From: Planctomycetaceae bacterium
GTDB lineage: Bacteria > Planctomycetota > Planctomycetia > Pirellulales > Pirellulaceae
NCBI GenBank assembly: GCA_002702965.1
Contig: PADE01000118.1
Coordinates: 24,365 to 40,934 of the forward strand
Direction: 5' to 3'
Length of the DNA: 16,570 nucleotides
Both the position numbers and the translations under genes were made by a program. The notes beneath the pieces are model-generated. The model saw only the letters and a list, made by a program, of their open reading frames with translations. It did not search any database and was not told the DNA's origin. Shown piece after piece: positions 1 to 7,922 of the stretch (position 1 is its first letter; each line of letters starts with the position of its first letter).

Positions 1-785
1 AGGCAGACCAGATCCTGGTGTTGATGCCCGGAAACATGGGTAGCCTGCAAATGGCGCGCATCTTTCAAGAGCGTGGTGCTCCCGAGGGACTGGTCGTCGC
101 CGAGACCGACACAGCACCCTATGTATGCCGCAAGACCTCGCCCACCGAGGCGACGATCTGGGGAGTTGTGAAGGGGATGGGCTTAGGGGCGATTCCCGGT
201 TCGGCTGGTTCTCGCGTTCAGAGCGCGCTCGGCTCGTGGTTTCCCGGACTACAACTCTACCCCCATGTCATCGCGTGTGGTTTGGCCGCGATGAACCCTG
301 TTGTCCATCCGGCTGGTGTGTTGATGAACGCGGGGCGTATCGAATACGCGCGAGGCGAATTCTATTTCTATGAAGAAGGGGTGATGCCGGGCGTTTGCCG
401 TGTGATTCAGGCGGTAGATCGGGAGCGGCTGGCGATCGCCCGCGCTCTGGGAGTGGAGTTGCGTCCTGTCGAGGAGTCATTCCACGCGGCCGGTTTTGGC
501 CCTAGCGGCGATCTCTGGTCGACCATCAACGGTAGCCGCATGCTCACTCAGCTTAGGGCACCTGGCAAACTTGACAGTCGTTGGCTTACCGAAGACGTGC
601 CCTACGGACTCGCGACGTGGGCCTTACTGGGCGAGCAAATTGGGGTTGGGTGTCCAACCATGCGATCGTTGATTGGCTTGACCTCGATCATGCTGGACAT
701 CGATTCCTGGGCACTAGCGCGGACCATGGAGGAACTGGGGATCGTCGGTTTGGATCCGCAGTCGTTGTTGGAGTTGGTCAGCTGA
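1..785 (+). CDS. NAD/NADP octopine/nopaline dehydrogenase family protein (5' end missing)
   Basis: The frame is open from the left edge (first whole codon at 3) to TGA at 783-785, so the gene starts outside the window. An in-frame GTG at 18 is not a likely start, because conserved sequence (ADQILVLMPGN) precedes it. The visible 260 residues match the C-terminal part of the opine dehydrogenase family: the end of a Rossmann domain followed by the all-helical domain that begins near AMNPVVHPAGVLMNAGRIEY. The His of NPVVHPAG (codon 306-308) corresponds to the catalytic His of octopine dehydrogenases. Family members reductively condense an amino acid with a keto acid using NAD(P)H; many bacterial homologues have unknown substrates, so the substrate here is open. 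The NAD-binding GxGxxG motif would lie upstream. It converges on the NRDE gene. Family assignment is firm, specific function is not. Confidence 0.85.
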   Translation, partial: ADQILVLMPGNMGSLQMARIFQERGAPEGLVVAETDTAPYVCRKTSPTEATIWGVVKGMGLGAIPGSAGSRVQSALGSWFPGLQLYPHVIACGLAAMNPVVHPAGVLMNAGRIEYARGEFYFYEEGVMPGVCRVIQAVDRERLAIARALGVELRPVEESFHAAGFGPSGDLWSTINGSRMLTQLRAPGKLDSRWLTEDVPYGLATWALLGEQIGVGCPTMRSLIGLTSIMLDIDSWALARTMEELGIVGLDPQSLLELVS

Positions 786-944
786 TCCAGGGTTTCGCGT
801 CCAGATTGGCGGCGCTGGATGTCTGCCCTAGACAGTCTCCAAAATATCTTGGTAGGCGCACATGAAACGGCAACCAGTGCCGGTCACAAGTACACTCTTG
901 CGCTGTGAGCAGGTTCGTTTGGCGCCACCCGATAGCCCGTCTCC

Positions 945-972
945 GGTGTTCCCGCACCATCCGTGCAACACC
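945..972. other. Stem-loop between two convergent genes; rest of 786-1089 empty
   Basis: GGTGTT (945-950) pairs with AACACC (967-972), and GCAC (954-957) with GTGC (963-966), giving a 10-bp stem with a CCC bulge and the 5-nt loop CATCC. It sits between the stop of the opine dehydrogenase-like gene and the stop of the minus-strand NRDE gene, where a two-way transcription barrier would be expected. There is no T-tract on either side, so it is not a classic intrinsic terminator. The short frames in 786-1089 have no ribosome binding site or recognisable domain, and I see no other gene there. Confidence 0.4.
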
Positions 973-1089
973 ACTTGGATCGAACACCGTTCGTTCTTTT
1001 CGGGGGACGGCAGCAAATGCGATCAGGCGGTCGCCGACAAATTCCGAGCGCGCCAAAGGTCTTGCGTAGGAGGCCGCCGCGCCAGGTTA

Positions 1090-1863
1090 TCAAACTTGGA
1101 CTTCGGACCGTGTTTCTCGAATCCCTCGGCTCAGGATGTCGCGTAATAGGGGCGAAAAATCTTCAAACTTCGTCCGATCTGGCGGCCCCGCAGCATATTG
1201 GTAGATTGCGTCTCGTGGTTTCATTCCCAGAGAGAGCAAGGTGGAGCTTACCGTTCCGCGACTTTGGCCTCGGATCACCATACTCGGGCGACCCGGAGGG
1301 GATGGGGCGCGAGCGAATACCTTGCTGGCAACTGCCAGGAATTTGACAGGCGAATCGAGCGTCTGCAAGCTGAGTAAACGGTGTGCCATTTGAACGCGTT
1401 GATCGCGTGGATTGTCGACATCGCTGTTACTAATAATGCTCAGCCCTTCCTCGAGCTGGGCTGCTTCCAACTCGTCCCCTGCATGCACAACCCAGCCGCT
1501 CTCGCTATCGGCGATCACGAAATTCGCCCCTGCGTAGTTGCCCGCGTGGAGTTCCTCCATCGCCAAATCGACGGCCAGGCGAGCCGATCCAGAACGCAGT
1601 AGATCTCGGCACAATAGCCCTCTCGATCGAGGTGACGGCGAGACAAACAGTTTGGGCCGGTTGCACACGCCGACGAACATGCCGTGCTGATTGACACCGA
1701 GCCAGGTGCCACTGGCCACCTGATCGGTGCACGCTAGCACACGCGGTTTACCTGATTGAATAGAGGGTGCGCTGGTCGGTCGGTCGTAACTTTCCTCGCG
1801 ATTGCACGCCACCAAAATGGGGGATTCCGGAACGAGCTGATATTGAATTGCCAACAGACACAT
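1090..1863 (-). CDS. NRDE (TANGO2-like) family protein
   Basis: 257-residue protein starting at the ATG at 1863. The frame stays open to 2142, but the extra 93 residues are low-similarity sequence running through the promoter region and into the next gene. The MC start is what the family has (conserved Cys2). Visible family marks are MCLLAIQYQLVPESPILVACNREESYDRP split as MCLLAIQY and CNREESYDRP (residues 20-29, here NREE instead of NRDE), SGTWLGVN (51-58) and GVCNRPKL. These correspond to the N-terminal nucleophile-like fold of NRDE/TANGO2 proteins. Eukaryotic TANGO2 is linked to Golgi organisation and haem or lipid handling; the bacterial role is not established. No membrane segment or signal peptide. 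No clear Shine-Dalgarno site precedes the start. Divergent from the Gfo/Idh gene, convergent with the opine dehydrogenase-like gene. Confidence 0.85.
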   Translation of the reverse strand: MCLLAIQYQLVPESPILVACNREESYDRPTSAPSIQSGKPRVLACTDQVASGTWLGVNQHGMFVGVCNRPKLFVSPSPRSRGLLCRDLLRSGSARLAVDLAMEELHAGNYAGANFVIADSESGWVVHAGDELEAAQLEEGLSIISNSDVDNPRDQRVQMAHRLLSLQTLDSPVKFLAVASKVFARAPSPPGRPSMVIRGQSRGTVSSTLLSLGMKPRDAIYQYAAGPPDRTKFEDFSPLLRDILSRGIRETRSEVQV

Positions 1864-1900
1864 ATGCAATTTCGGGGGTTGCTGGTATGAGTTGTCGAAT

Positions 1901-1926
1901 TTGGACACCCGGTGCCAGATGTCCAA
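1901..1926. promoter_or_regulatory. Inverted repeats in the divergent spacer 1864-2111
   Basis: A perfect 7-bp inverted repeat, TTGGACA (1901-1907) and TGTCCAA (1920-1926), is separated by 12 nt and lies 38 bp upstream of the NRDE start. A second, imperfect 22-bp dyad at 1963-1984 (8 of 11 half-site positions pair, centre CTATAG) lies further up. The 248-bp spacer must hold promoters for both flanking genes, so these are candidate operator or leader elements. No regulator is encoded nearby and the sites match no operator I can name. Confidence 0.3.
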
Positions 1927-2049
1927 CGAGAAACCCAATCTATTCTGTTTGAGGGCGCTCCGACACCCCTCTATAGGGCTGTGTAAAGTGATTACGGTTA
2001 GATGCGACCTTGAGCACGGTAGAAGAAATCGATACGCTGGCAGCTTGAG

Positions 2050-2078
2050 TTGCGTAAGCTTTTTACCGACAACATATT
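2050..2078 (+). promoter_or_regulatory. Weak candidate sigma70-type promoter for the Gfo/Idh gene
   Basis: TTGCGT (2050-2055) is followed after 17 nt by CATATT (2073-2078). The match to TTGACA/TATAAT is poor (3/6 and 4/6), but the spacing and the distance to the start codon at 2112 are right. Nothing better is visible in the spacer. Confidence 0.25.
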
Positions 2079-2104
2079 GCGTCACAAGAACAACGGTAAA
2101 GGAG
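2062..2104 (+). promoter_or_regulatory. Ribosome binding site of the Gfo/Idh gene within a possible masking stem
   Basis: AAAGGAG (2098-2104) lies 7 nt before the GTG start at 2112 and is the best Shine-Dalgarno site in the left part of the window; it decides this GTG as the start. TTTACCG (2062-2068) is a perfect complement of CGGTAAA (2094-2100), which includes the first bases of the site, with a 25-nt loop. Two further wobble pairs could reach into GG. The stem could limit translation, but 7 bp with a long loop is modest. Confidence 0.4.
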
Positions 2105-2111
2105 TCCCTTT

Positions 2112-3224
2112 GTGAACGCTCAGGGTCCGGTCCGAATTGCAATCATCGGAGCTGGCGCGGTCAGCGACTATCACCACATTCCGGGAATCCGTCTCGATCC
2201 CCGAGCTGAGTTGGTTGCCGCCTGTGATGCCGATCCAGACCTACTCAGCAAACGCCGAGATGAATGGCATGTCGATCATGTAACCACTAACTACCAAGAG
2301 ATTTGCAACGACCCAGGTATCGATGCAGTGATTCTCGCTACGCCCAATTTTACCCACCATCCGATGACGCTCGCGGCTGCTCGCGCGGGCAAACACGTGA
2401 TGTGTGAAAAGCCGCTTGGGCTCGATGCCGGTCAGGTCCGCGAGATGTATCACACGGCGCGCGATGCTCAGGTGGTCCATATGACGGCATTCACGTACCG
2501 TTTTGCTCCAGCGATGCGTTATCTGCGACATCTTTTGAAGCGGGGCGATTTGGGAGAGCCTCGGCATTTTCGTAGTCAGCGGTTTCTCGACTTGCCCGAG
2601 ACCAGCTGGGCATGGCGCCAGTATCAAGATCGAGCGGGTGCGGGAGATCTGTTCGACATGACCATTCACCGGATCGATTTTGCCATCGACCTGCTCGGGC
2701 CAATTCAGCGATTATGCGGTGCCGTGGCCCGGTTTGCGGACCGCGATGTCACTGCCGATGGGAAACCATGCGCTCCGTCGGATGTTGACGATTGGTCCAG
2801 CCTGATCGCCGAATTCCGAACGGGCGGCGTTGGTGTCTGGGAAGGCACGACCCTGGCCAAAGGCTACCATCGCGGCGGATTTGGACACGAATGGGCTGAA
2901 ATCAACGGGTCGCAGATGTCCGCGGTATACCGGTTACATGAACCCAACGAGATCCTCCTCGGAAAGACGGGAGACGATCTCCACCCCGAACGCGTTCCCG
3001 ACGCGTTTCTTAGACCTTCGGGAAGTCCTCGCGATCCGGCGGAGGGAGAGCCCGCGACCGTTTTTCGCTATGACCTAGTGTGGGAGTTTGTCTCAGCCAT
3101 CCTCGAGTCCCGCGACGCAGTCCCAAGTTTTTATGACGGACTTTGCGCACAGGTCATTGCGGACGGCGTGTTGGCCTCGCACTCCGAAGGACGGTGGATC
3201 GAGATTCCCGATGAGCCCCGATAA
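2112..3224 (+). CDS. Gfo/Idh/MocA family oxidoreductase
   Basis: 370-residue NAD(P)-dependent sugar or polyol dehydrogenase-type protein. Residues 8-18 (RIAIIGAGAVS) form the N-terminal Rossmann nucleotide-binding motif. DAVILATPNFTHHP (71-84) and GKHVMCEKPLGLD (93-105) carry the family EKP motif with catalytic-type Lys100. GDLFDMTIHRID (178-189) holds the Asp182/His186 pair usual in the C-terminal alpha/beta substrate domain. Length is normal for the family. The GTG start is fixed by AAAGGAG seven bases upstream. No signal peptide, so cytoplasmic. Planctomycetes carry many paralogues of this family; substrate cannot be read from sequence. The stop codon overlaps the first base pairs of a terminator hairpin, so it is probably a single-gene transcript. 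Confidence 0.93.
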   Translation: MNAQGPVRIAIIGAGAVSDYHHIPGIRLDPRAELVAACDADPDLLSKRRDEWHVDHVTTNYQEICNDPGIDAVILATPNFTHHPMTLAAARAGKHVMCEKPLGLDAGQVREMYHTARDAQVVHMTAFTYRFAPAMRYLRHLLKRGDLGEPRHFRSQRFLDLPETSWAWRQYQDRAGAGDLFDMTIHRIDFAIDLLGPIQRLCGAVARFADRDVTADGKPCAPSDVDDWSSLIAEFRTGGVGVWEGTTLAKGYHRGGFGHEWAEINGSQMSAVYRLHEPNEILLGKTGDDLHPERVPDAFLRPSGSPRDPAEGEPATVFRYDLVWEFVSAILESRDAVPSFYDGLCAQVIADGVLASHSEGRWIEIPDEPR

Positions 3225-3243
3225 GAGCCGGTCCGCTCTTTTT
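3223..3243 (+). terminator. Intrinsic terminator of the Gfo/Idh gene
   Basis: AAGAGC (3223-3228), loop CGGTCC, GCTCTT (3235-3240), continuing into TTT at 3241-3243; counting the stem end this gives five T in a row. The stem starts inside the TAA stop codon. The stem is only 6 bp but has the textbook layout. Confidence 0.65.
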
Positions 3244-3274
3244 CTCGTCTGGTATCTTTTTCTCTTCTGGTATA
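3239..3274 (+). repeat. 18-bp tandem duplication upstream of fabH
   Basis: TTTTTCTCGTCTGGTATC (3239-3256) is followed directly by TTTTTCTCTTCTGGTATA (3257-3274), 16 of 18 bases identical. It starts in the T-tract of the terminator just upstream and ends in the putative -10 region of fabH. Confidence 0.85.
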
Positions 3275-3276
3275 TT
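3268..3276 (+). promoter_or_regulatory. Candidate extended -10 promoter for fabH
   Basis: TGGTATATT matches the extended -10 consensus TGnTATAAT at all but one fixed position. It lies about 40 bp before the fabH start, after the preceding terminator. No good -35 is visible, as is usual for extended -10 promoters. The first repeat copy carries a weaker version, TGGTATCTT (3250-3258), exactly 18 bp upstream. Confidence 0.4.
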
Positions 3277-3315
3277 GACGCTTGTTGGCAGTTTGCTCAG
3301 GAGCCCTGAAGTTAG

Positions 3316-4353
3316 ATGGCATCCACGCTTGAACCAACCGCGGGGACAGAGGCCGGACCGCCGCGCGGTTTGGCTACTTTGACGGGTGTGCAGATCCTAG
3401 CCACCGGCGCCTACACGCCGCCGCACTCGGTTGGAAATCAAGATCTGGTCAAGCTCGGCTACGACGCCGATTGGATTGTGCAACGGACGGGAATTCTCGA
3501 ACGCCGTCACGCTGCCGACAACCAGGCGACGAGTGATTTGGCAGTCGAGGCCGCCACGCAGTGCCTCCAGCAGGCTGACCTCGCGGCGGATCAACTCGAC
3601 ATGATCCTGGTCGCGACCATAACGCCTGACACTCCTACGCCCTCGACCGCGTGTCATGTGCAGCGTCGTATTGGGGCGAAGTGTGCCGCAGTCGATCTGA
3701 ACGCGGCTTGCGCCGGTTTCATGTATGCGCTGGTTACCGGAATGCAGTTCGTAAAGACTGGCTGTTGTCGGCATGTATTGGTGCTTGCTGCCGATGTGAT
3801 GTCGCGAATCGTGGATCCCGCAGATCAGAAGACGTTTCCGCTGTTTGGTGATGCTGCCGGCGCCGTGTTGTTGGGAGCCGGTGACGAGCACCAAGGGCTT
3901 GTTGCTTACACGTTAGGAGCCGATGGAGACGGTGGTGATCTGATCTGCCTGCCGGGTGGCGGCTCCCGCGAGCGGTTGACCCCGGAGACACTCAAGGAGT
4001 CACGGAATTTCATCCGCATGGACGGACGTCCCGTTTTCAAGTGGGCAGTACGGTTTCTGGTAGAGACTACCCTGGACATCTTGCGCGAAACAAAGCTGAC
4101 GCCGTCCGATCTCGACCTCGTCGTTCTCCACCAGGCAAATATGCGGATCATTGACTCGGCGGTTAACGATCTGGAGTTGGATCGAGAAAAAGTGGTTGTG
4201 AATCTAGATCGGTACGGAAATACCTCTGCTGCGAGTATTCCGCTGGTGCTCGACGAAGCCAACCGCCAGGGTCGAATTCAGCGCGGTGATCACGTGTTGC
4301 TGTCCGGATTCGGTGCGGGCCTGGCATGGGGAACCGCGGTCGTGCGGTGGTAG
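3316..4353 (+). CDS. fabH: 3-oxoacyl-[acyl-carrier-protein] synthase III (FabH)
   Basis: 345-residue thiolase-fold enzyme that condenses acyl-CoA (usually acetyl-CoA) with malonyl-ACP to begin type II fatty acid synthesis in the cytoplasm. The FabH triad is visible: Cys132 in DLNAACAGFMYAL, His272 in VVLHQANMRII and Asn302 in RYGNTSAASIP. DWIVQRTGILERRH (52-65) and PLFGDAAGAVLLG (175-187) are further family blocks, and GFGAGLAWG (331-339) is the usual C-terminal motif. About 24 residues precede the normal FabH start (family about 320), so the true start might be internal, although no better ATG is near. AGGAG at 3299-3303 is 12 nt before the ATG, somewhat far. The next gene, a M3 peptidase, follows after 36 bp with no terminator, so the two are probably cotranscribed. 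FabH-like enzymes of secondary metabolism share the triad, but no such cluster is present. Confidence 0.92.
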   Translation: MASTLEPTAGTEAGPPRGLATLTGVQILATGAYTPPHSVGNQDLVKLGYDADWIVQRTGILERRHAADNQATSDLAVEAATQCLQQADLAADQLDMILVATITPDTPTPSTACHVQRRIGAKCAAVDLNAACAGFMYALVTGMQFVKTGCCRHVLVLAADVMSRIVDPADQKTFPLFGDAAGAVLLGAGDEHQGLVAYTLGADGDGGDLICLPGGGSRERLTPETLKESRNFIRMDGRPVFKWAVRFLVETTLDILRETKLTPSDLDLVVLHQANMRIIDSAVNDLELDREKVVVNLDRYGNTSAASIPLVLDEANRQGRIQRGDHVLLSGFGAGLAWGTAVVRW

Positions 4354-4389
4354 TCGTACCGCAACCCTGTTTCAAGATGCGAGACTTCG

Positions 4390-6192
4390 ATGAGTGCGCC
4401 CATACGACTTCCCAAACGCAAACAGACCAAGCTGCCTGACACCTGGGACTTGTCCAGCCTATTTCCCACCGAGGGCGACTGGGAAAAGGCCTTCCAGAGG
4501 TTTGAGAAGCGCATCGCAGGTTACGCGAAATTTCCCGGGACGTTGCGCCACAGCGCATCAGCGATCGCAGCGTGTCTCAAGTTTGACACCGGATGTAGTC
4601 GGTTAGCAGAGCGTTTGGGTACCTACGCATTCTTGAAAACCACAGAAGATCAGACGGATGGACCGTCTCAGCGGATGTACGGCCGCTTTCAGCATGTAGC
4701 AATGCGAGCCAGCGAGGCGGCCAGTTTCTTGCGTCCCGAAATTCTCGGAATTCCGGTGACCCAATGGAAACGATTTTTGGCTGATCCAATCCTGAAACAG
4801 TACCGGTTGGTACTCGAAAGATTGCGGCGGTACAAGAAACACACGTTGGGGAAACGGGAGGAAGAGCTGCTCGCGATGCAAGGCGAAATGGCAGAGGCAG
4901 CTGGCCACGCCTTTCGGCAGCTACATGACGCGGACCTGAAGTTCGGATTTGTCAAGGACGAAAAAGGCCGACAGGTTGAACTCGGCAACGCAACTTTGGC
5001 GCAATTCTTGACTTCTCCAAAGCGCAGCGTCCGCAAGAGCGCCTTTCATCAATACTACGCACAGTTTTCCGCCCACGAAAATACGCTCGCGGCAACACTA
5101 GGCGGTTCGATTCAAAAGGACGTTTATCACGCCCGCTCTCGTGGCTACGAGAATTGCCTGCGAGCGGCACTGTTTCCCGACAACGTCCCGCAAGCCGTCT
5201 ACGACGGATTGATCGCGGCGGTCCGAGAGAATCTGCCGAGCGTGCATCGTTATTACGATGTGCGCCGCAGAAAGATGAAATTACGCGAGATTCACCACTA
5301 CGATACGTACGTTCCCATCCTCTCAGAAGAGCAAACACGGCACTCCTGGAATCAGGCGACTAGGTTGGTGCTCGATTCGCTGGTGCCGTTGGGTGACGAA
5401 TACGTTGAAGTGTTAGAGAGAGGACTGCGTGGGCGCTGGTGTGATCGTTACCCCAATGAAGGCAAGCAAAGTGGCGCCTTTAGCTGCGGATCGTTCGACG
5501 GGGATCCGTACATTTTGATGAATTACAAGCCCGAGGTACTGGACGATGTCTTTACGCTGACGCACGAAGCCGGGCACTCCATGCATTCCTATTTTTCGGC
5601 TAAACACCAACCCTTCTTGCATTACGATTACACGATTTTTGTCGCCGAGGTCGCCAGTACTTTCAACGAACAACTGCTCAGTCGGCATTTGATGGAGCGC
5701 GCGAAAGACGATCGGCAGCGGGCCTTTTTGATCAATCGGGAGATCGATGCGACTCGCGGGACCATCATCCGCCAGACGATGTTCGCCGAGTTCGAGAAGA
5801 TCACCCATCAGATGGCTGAGTGTGGCGAGCCTTTGACCGTTCAGGCGTTTAAGGCGGTTTACCGAAAGTTATTGGAATCCTATTTCGGCCCGGGCTTCAC
5901 AATCGACGAGATCTTAGATCTGGAGTGTTTCCGAATTCCGCATTTTTACCGTGCATTCTATGTTTACAAATACGCTACCGGATTGTCGGCTGCGATCGCA
6001 CTTAGTCAACGTGTACTCGAAGGTGGGGGCGCTGAATTACGGGATTACCTCGGCTTTCTCAAAGGCGGGTGTTCGCAGGATCCGCTCGATCTGCTGCGCA
6101 GCGCCGGAGTCGATATGGAGAGTCCGCAGCCCGTTGAGACGGCGCTCGCGAGATTTGGAGAATTGGTTGACGAGTTGGATACGCTGATCTGA
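4390..6192 (+). CDS. pepF: M3 family oligoendopeptidase F-type metallopeptidase
   Basis: 600-residue cytoplasmic zinc endopeptidase that cleaves short oligopeptides. The zinc site is THEAGHSMHSYFS (391-403): His392 and His396 are ligands and Glu393 the catalytic base, coded at 5563-5577. The third ligand is Glu420 in FVAEVASTFNEQLL, at the distance normal for the family. The helical N-terminal domain (about 20-190), the central SGAFSCGSFDGDPYILMNYK block (361-380) and the C-terminal helices match PepF and length is as expected (about 600). No signal peptide. The ATG at 4390 has only a weak upstream site (GCGAG). It lies 36 bp downstream of fabH, probably one transcript, and a strong stem-loop follows its stop. 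Exact substrate range is not visible; a housekeeping peptide-degradation role is likely. Confidence 0.92.
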   Translation: MSAPIRLPKRKQTKLPDTWDLSSLFPTEGDWEKAFQRFEKRIAGYAKFPGTLRHSASAIAACLKFDTGCSRLAERLGTYAFLKTTEDQTDGPSQRMYGRFQHVAMRASEAASFLRPEILGIPVTQWKRFLADPILKQYRLVLERLRRYKKHTLGKREEELLAMQGEMAEAAGHAFRQLHDADLKFGFVKDEKGRQVELGNATLAQFLTSPKRSVRKSAFHQYYAQFSAHENTLAATLGGSIQKDVYHARSRGYENCLRAALFPDNVPQAVYDGLIAAVRENLPSVHRYYDVRRRKMKLREIHHYDTYVPILSEEQTRHSWNQATRLVLDSLVPLGDEYVEVLERGLRGRWCDRYPNEGKQSGAFSCGSFDGDPYILMNYKPEVLDDVFTLTHEAGHSMHSYFSAKHQPFLHYDYTIFVAEVASTFNEQLLSRHLMERAKDDRQRAFLINREIDATRGTIIRQTMFAEFEKITHQMAECGEPLTVQAFKAVYRKLLESYFGPGFTIDEILDLECFRIPHFYRAFYVYKYATGLSAAIALSQRVLEGGGAELRDYLGFLKGGCSQDPLDLLRSAGVDMESPQPVETALARFGELVDELDTLI

Positions 6193-6208
6193 GAGACGTC
6201 ACTCGAGA

Positions 6209-6232
6209 ACGTGAGCGCGGGCGGGCTCACGT
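6209..6232 (+). terminator. Stem-loop after the M3 peptidase gene
   Basis: A perfect 8-bp inverted repeat, ACGTGAGC (6209-6216) and GCTCACGT (6225-6232), with the 8-nt loop GCGGGCGG, starts 17 bases after the stop. AGACG (6194-6198) and CGTCT (6233-6237) could extend it across a bulge. No T-tract follows, so it may pause RNA polymerase or protect the 3' end instead of terminating on its own. Confidence 0.45.
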
Positions 6233-6307
6233 CGTCTGGGCGTGGCCGGTCTGCCCTTGAGTGTTTCGCCGGTGTCTAACGGATGTTCACCCCTTGCGGT
6301 GACTGCT

Positions 6308-7789
6308 ATGTCTCGCCCAAATCGGGGACTTCCAAACGGGTTTGTCGTTATCGTGACGGGGCTGATCGTACTCGTGACCGCGGCGTTTGTTCGCGTCGTC
6401 GTGAGCCGAGAGTGGGCCGGTCCCGATGTTCTGCCCGACACGTCGACGGAACGCTACGCGCGGTGGTTGCTGATTCCCATCAGTGCACTGACTGTGGCCT
6501 TGATCGCACGCCGCTTTCTCAATCCCCCAGTCTCGATTGTCAGCGGAGCACTCGCTGGCGGACTCGCCGGATGGCCGTTCTATGACGAAGTGGGCATGTT
6601 GTGCGGAATGATGCTCGGTCTCGTAGTGGCGCTCCAACGGGTGGGCTGGTTAACGGTTCTCGGTTTGCGTATCGGCTTGTTCGGCGCGGTCGCCTGGGTC
6701 GGTATTGGTTGGGCGCGCAGTTGCGCATTTGAGCGGTCGACGATTGCCAATCTGTCTTCGCTCGGTCTCCTTTTACTTGTGGGTCTGATCCAAGTCGCTG
6801 TGACGCTGGTTCCGGCTCGGCGCGGGTCGGACGACGAGTCGCGACGATCGACAGCTGGGCACAAGACCTTCCGCAGGTTGGGGATTGTGGTGTTTTGGTT
6901 GGTCTTGGGAATGGTCAGTTGGAGCGCTGCCTGGTACGGAGAATTACGACGGCGAGTGGTCGAGGTCGAAGCCGTGGGTGGACGGATCACGTTTGATCCT
7001 GCGCGCACTGGCGGCTGGTCCTGGATCTGGAAAATTCCGCGCGCCACGAACGTGGAATTGGTCGACCCAACGCCGACGCAGATGGCCACACTCAACGCTA
7101 TTCCGCGGGTCAAGCGGCTGACTCTGTCCGGCCTCAAAGTCGATGATCCGCTGACCGTCGGGATTTCCCATTTGAACCGCATCGCAAGTTTGGAGTTTCG
7201 GCGTACGCGTATCAGCGGGGAGTTCTTGAAGACAATGGCGGTTCGGTTCCCGACGACGCACCTGTTTGTCCAGCAAACTCCGTTTACAGATTTTTCGATG
7301 CAACATGTGGCACAGCTGACACGACTCCGGAGCCTGTCTCTCGAGGAAACAAATGTGACAGGGGTAGGTTTGCGCGCGTTACGAGACTGCACTCGTTTGT
7401 CTCAGTTGAGCTTAAAGTCGCGGTCGCTGACCGATGCCGATCTCGGTGGCCTGCAGCAACTGTCCGTGACATCGCTACATCTCGATTGTCCCGGTGTTAC
7501 GGAAGCTGGACTATCTGTCTTGTCACAGCTACCTCGTTTGCAAACCATTTCGTTGGGGAATCAGATGTCGATCGGCGTAGGTCTGATCACGCAACTCGAG
7601 GAGATCGACACACTGAAATCAGCCTATCTGTTCTTCACTTCTCTAGCACCCGACACCGTCAAGGCGCTGCAGGCACTCGAGCAACGACAGACCAAGTTGT
7701 TCATTCGAACGCGAGAGCGGAATCGGCAGCGTCAAGAATCGCTCCAGAGAGAGCTTAAGTTCCTCGACTTGCGGTTCTTGAATGAGTAG
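6308..7789 (+). CDS. Multi-pass membrane protein with C-terminal leucine-rich repeats
   Basis: 493 residues from the ATG at 6308; the frame is open to a GTG at 6242, but the ATG puts a short basic N-terminus (MSRPNRG) right before the first membrane segment. No clear Shine-Dalgarno site supports either start. Hydrophobic segments, in the longer numbering minus 22, lie at about 11-31, 54-67, 76-92, 95-109, 117-135, 150-168 and 191-208, so roughly seven helices. From about residue 255 the protein has repeats of the type LxxLxLxxTxVTGxGLxAL, e.g. LRSLSLEETNVTGVGLRALR and VTSLHLDCPGVTEAGLSVL, the pattern of ribonuclease-inhibitor-like LRRs common in planctomycete proteins. A basic, glutamine-rich tail (about 465-485) ends it. 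By its position the LRR domain is a binding surface on one side of the inner membrane. No enzyme motif is visible and the function is unknown. It converges on the TPR lipoprotein gene. Confidence 0.8.
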   Translation: MSRPNRGLPNGFVVIVTGLIVLVTAAFVRVVVSREWAGPDVLPDTSTERYARWLLIPISALTVALIARRFLNPPVSIVSGALAGGLAGWPFYDEVGMLCGMMLGLVVALQRVGWLTVLGLRIGLFGAVAWVGIGWARSCAFERSTIANLSSLGLLLLVGLIQVAVTLVPARRGSDDESRRSTAGHKTFRRLGIVVFWLVLGMVSWSAAWYGELRRRVVEVEAVGGRITFDPARTGGWSWIWKIPRATNVELVDPTPTQMATLNAIPRVKRLTLSGLKVDDPLTVGISHLNRIASLEFRRTRISGEFLKTMAVRFPTTHLFVQQTPFTDFSMQHVAQLTRLRSLSLEETNVTGVGLRALRDCTRLSQLSLKSRSLTDADLGGLQQLSVTSLHLDCPGVTEAGLSVLSQLPRLQTISLGNQMSIGVGLITQLEEIDTLKSAYLFFTSLAPDTVKALQALEQRQTKLFIRTRERNRQRQESLQRELKFLDLRFLNE

Positions 7790-7922
7790 CGACTCAGAGA
7801 TCGACTCGTCTCGTGGCGGTTCGATTACGAGTTGCTGCCCGCCCTCACACGCGTCGGGTCGGCGTTGGTTGGGTGTCCCAGCGGATCGGCCGCGAACCGG
7901 TTGGTCGAATGGACCCGCGAGT

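Noticed and set aside
1864..2142. 93-codon upstream extension of the NRDE gene
   Set aside because: It would overlap the start of the divergent Gfo/Idh gene, and the family begins with Met-Cys, which is at 1863.
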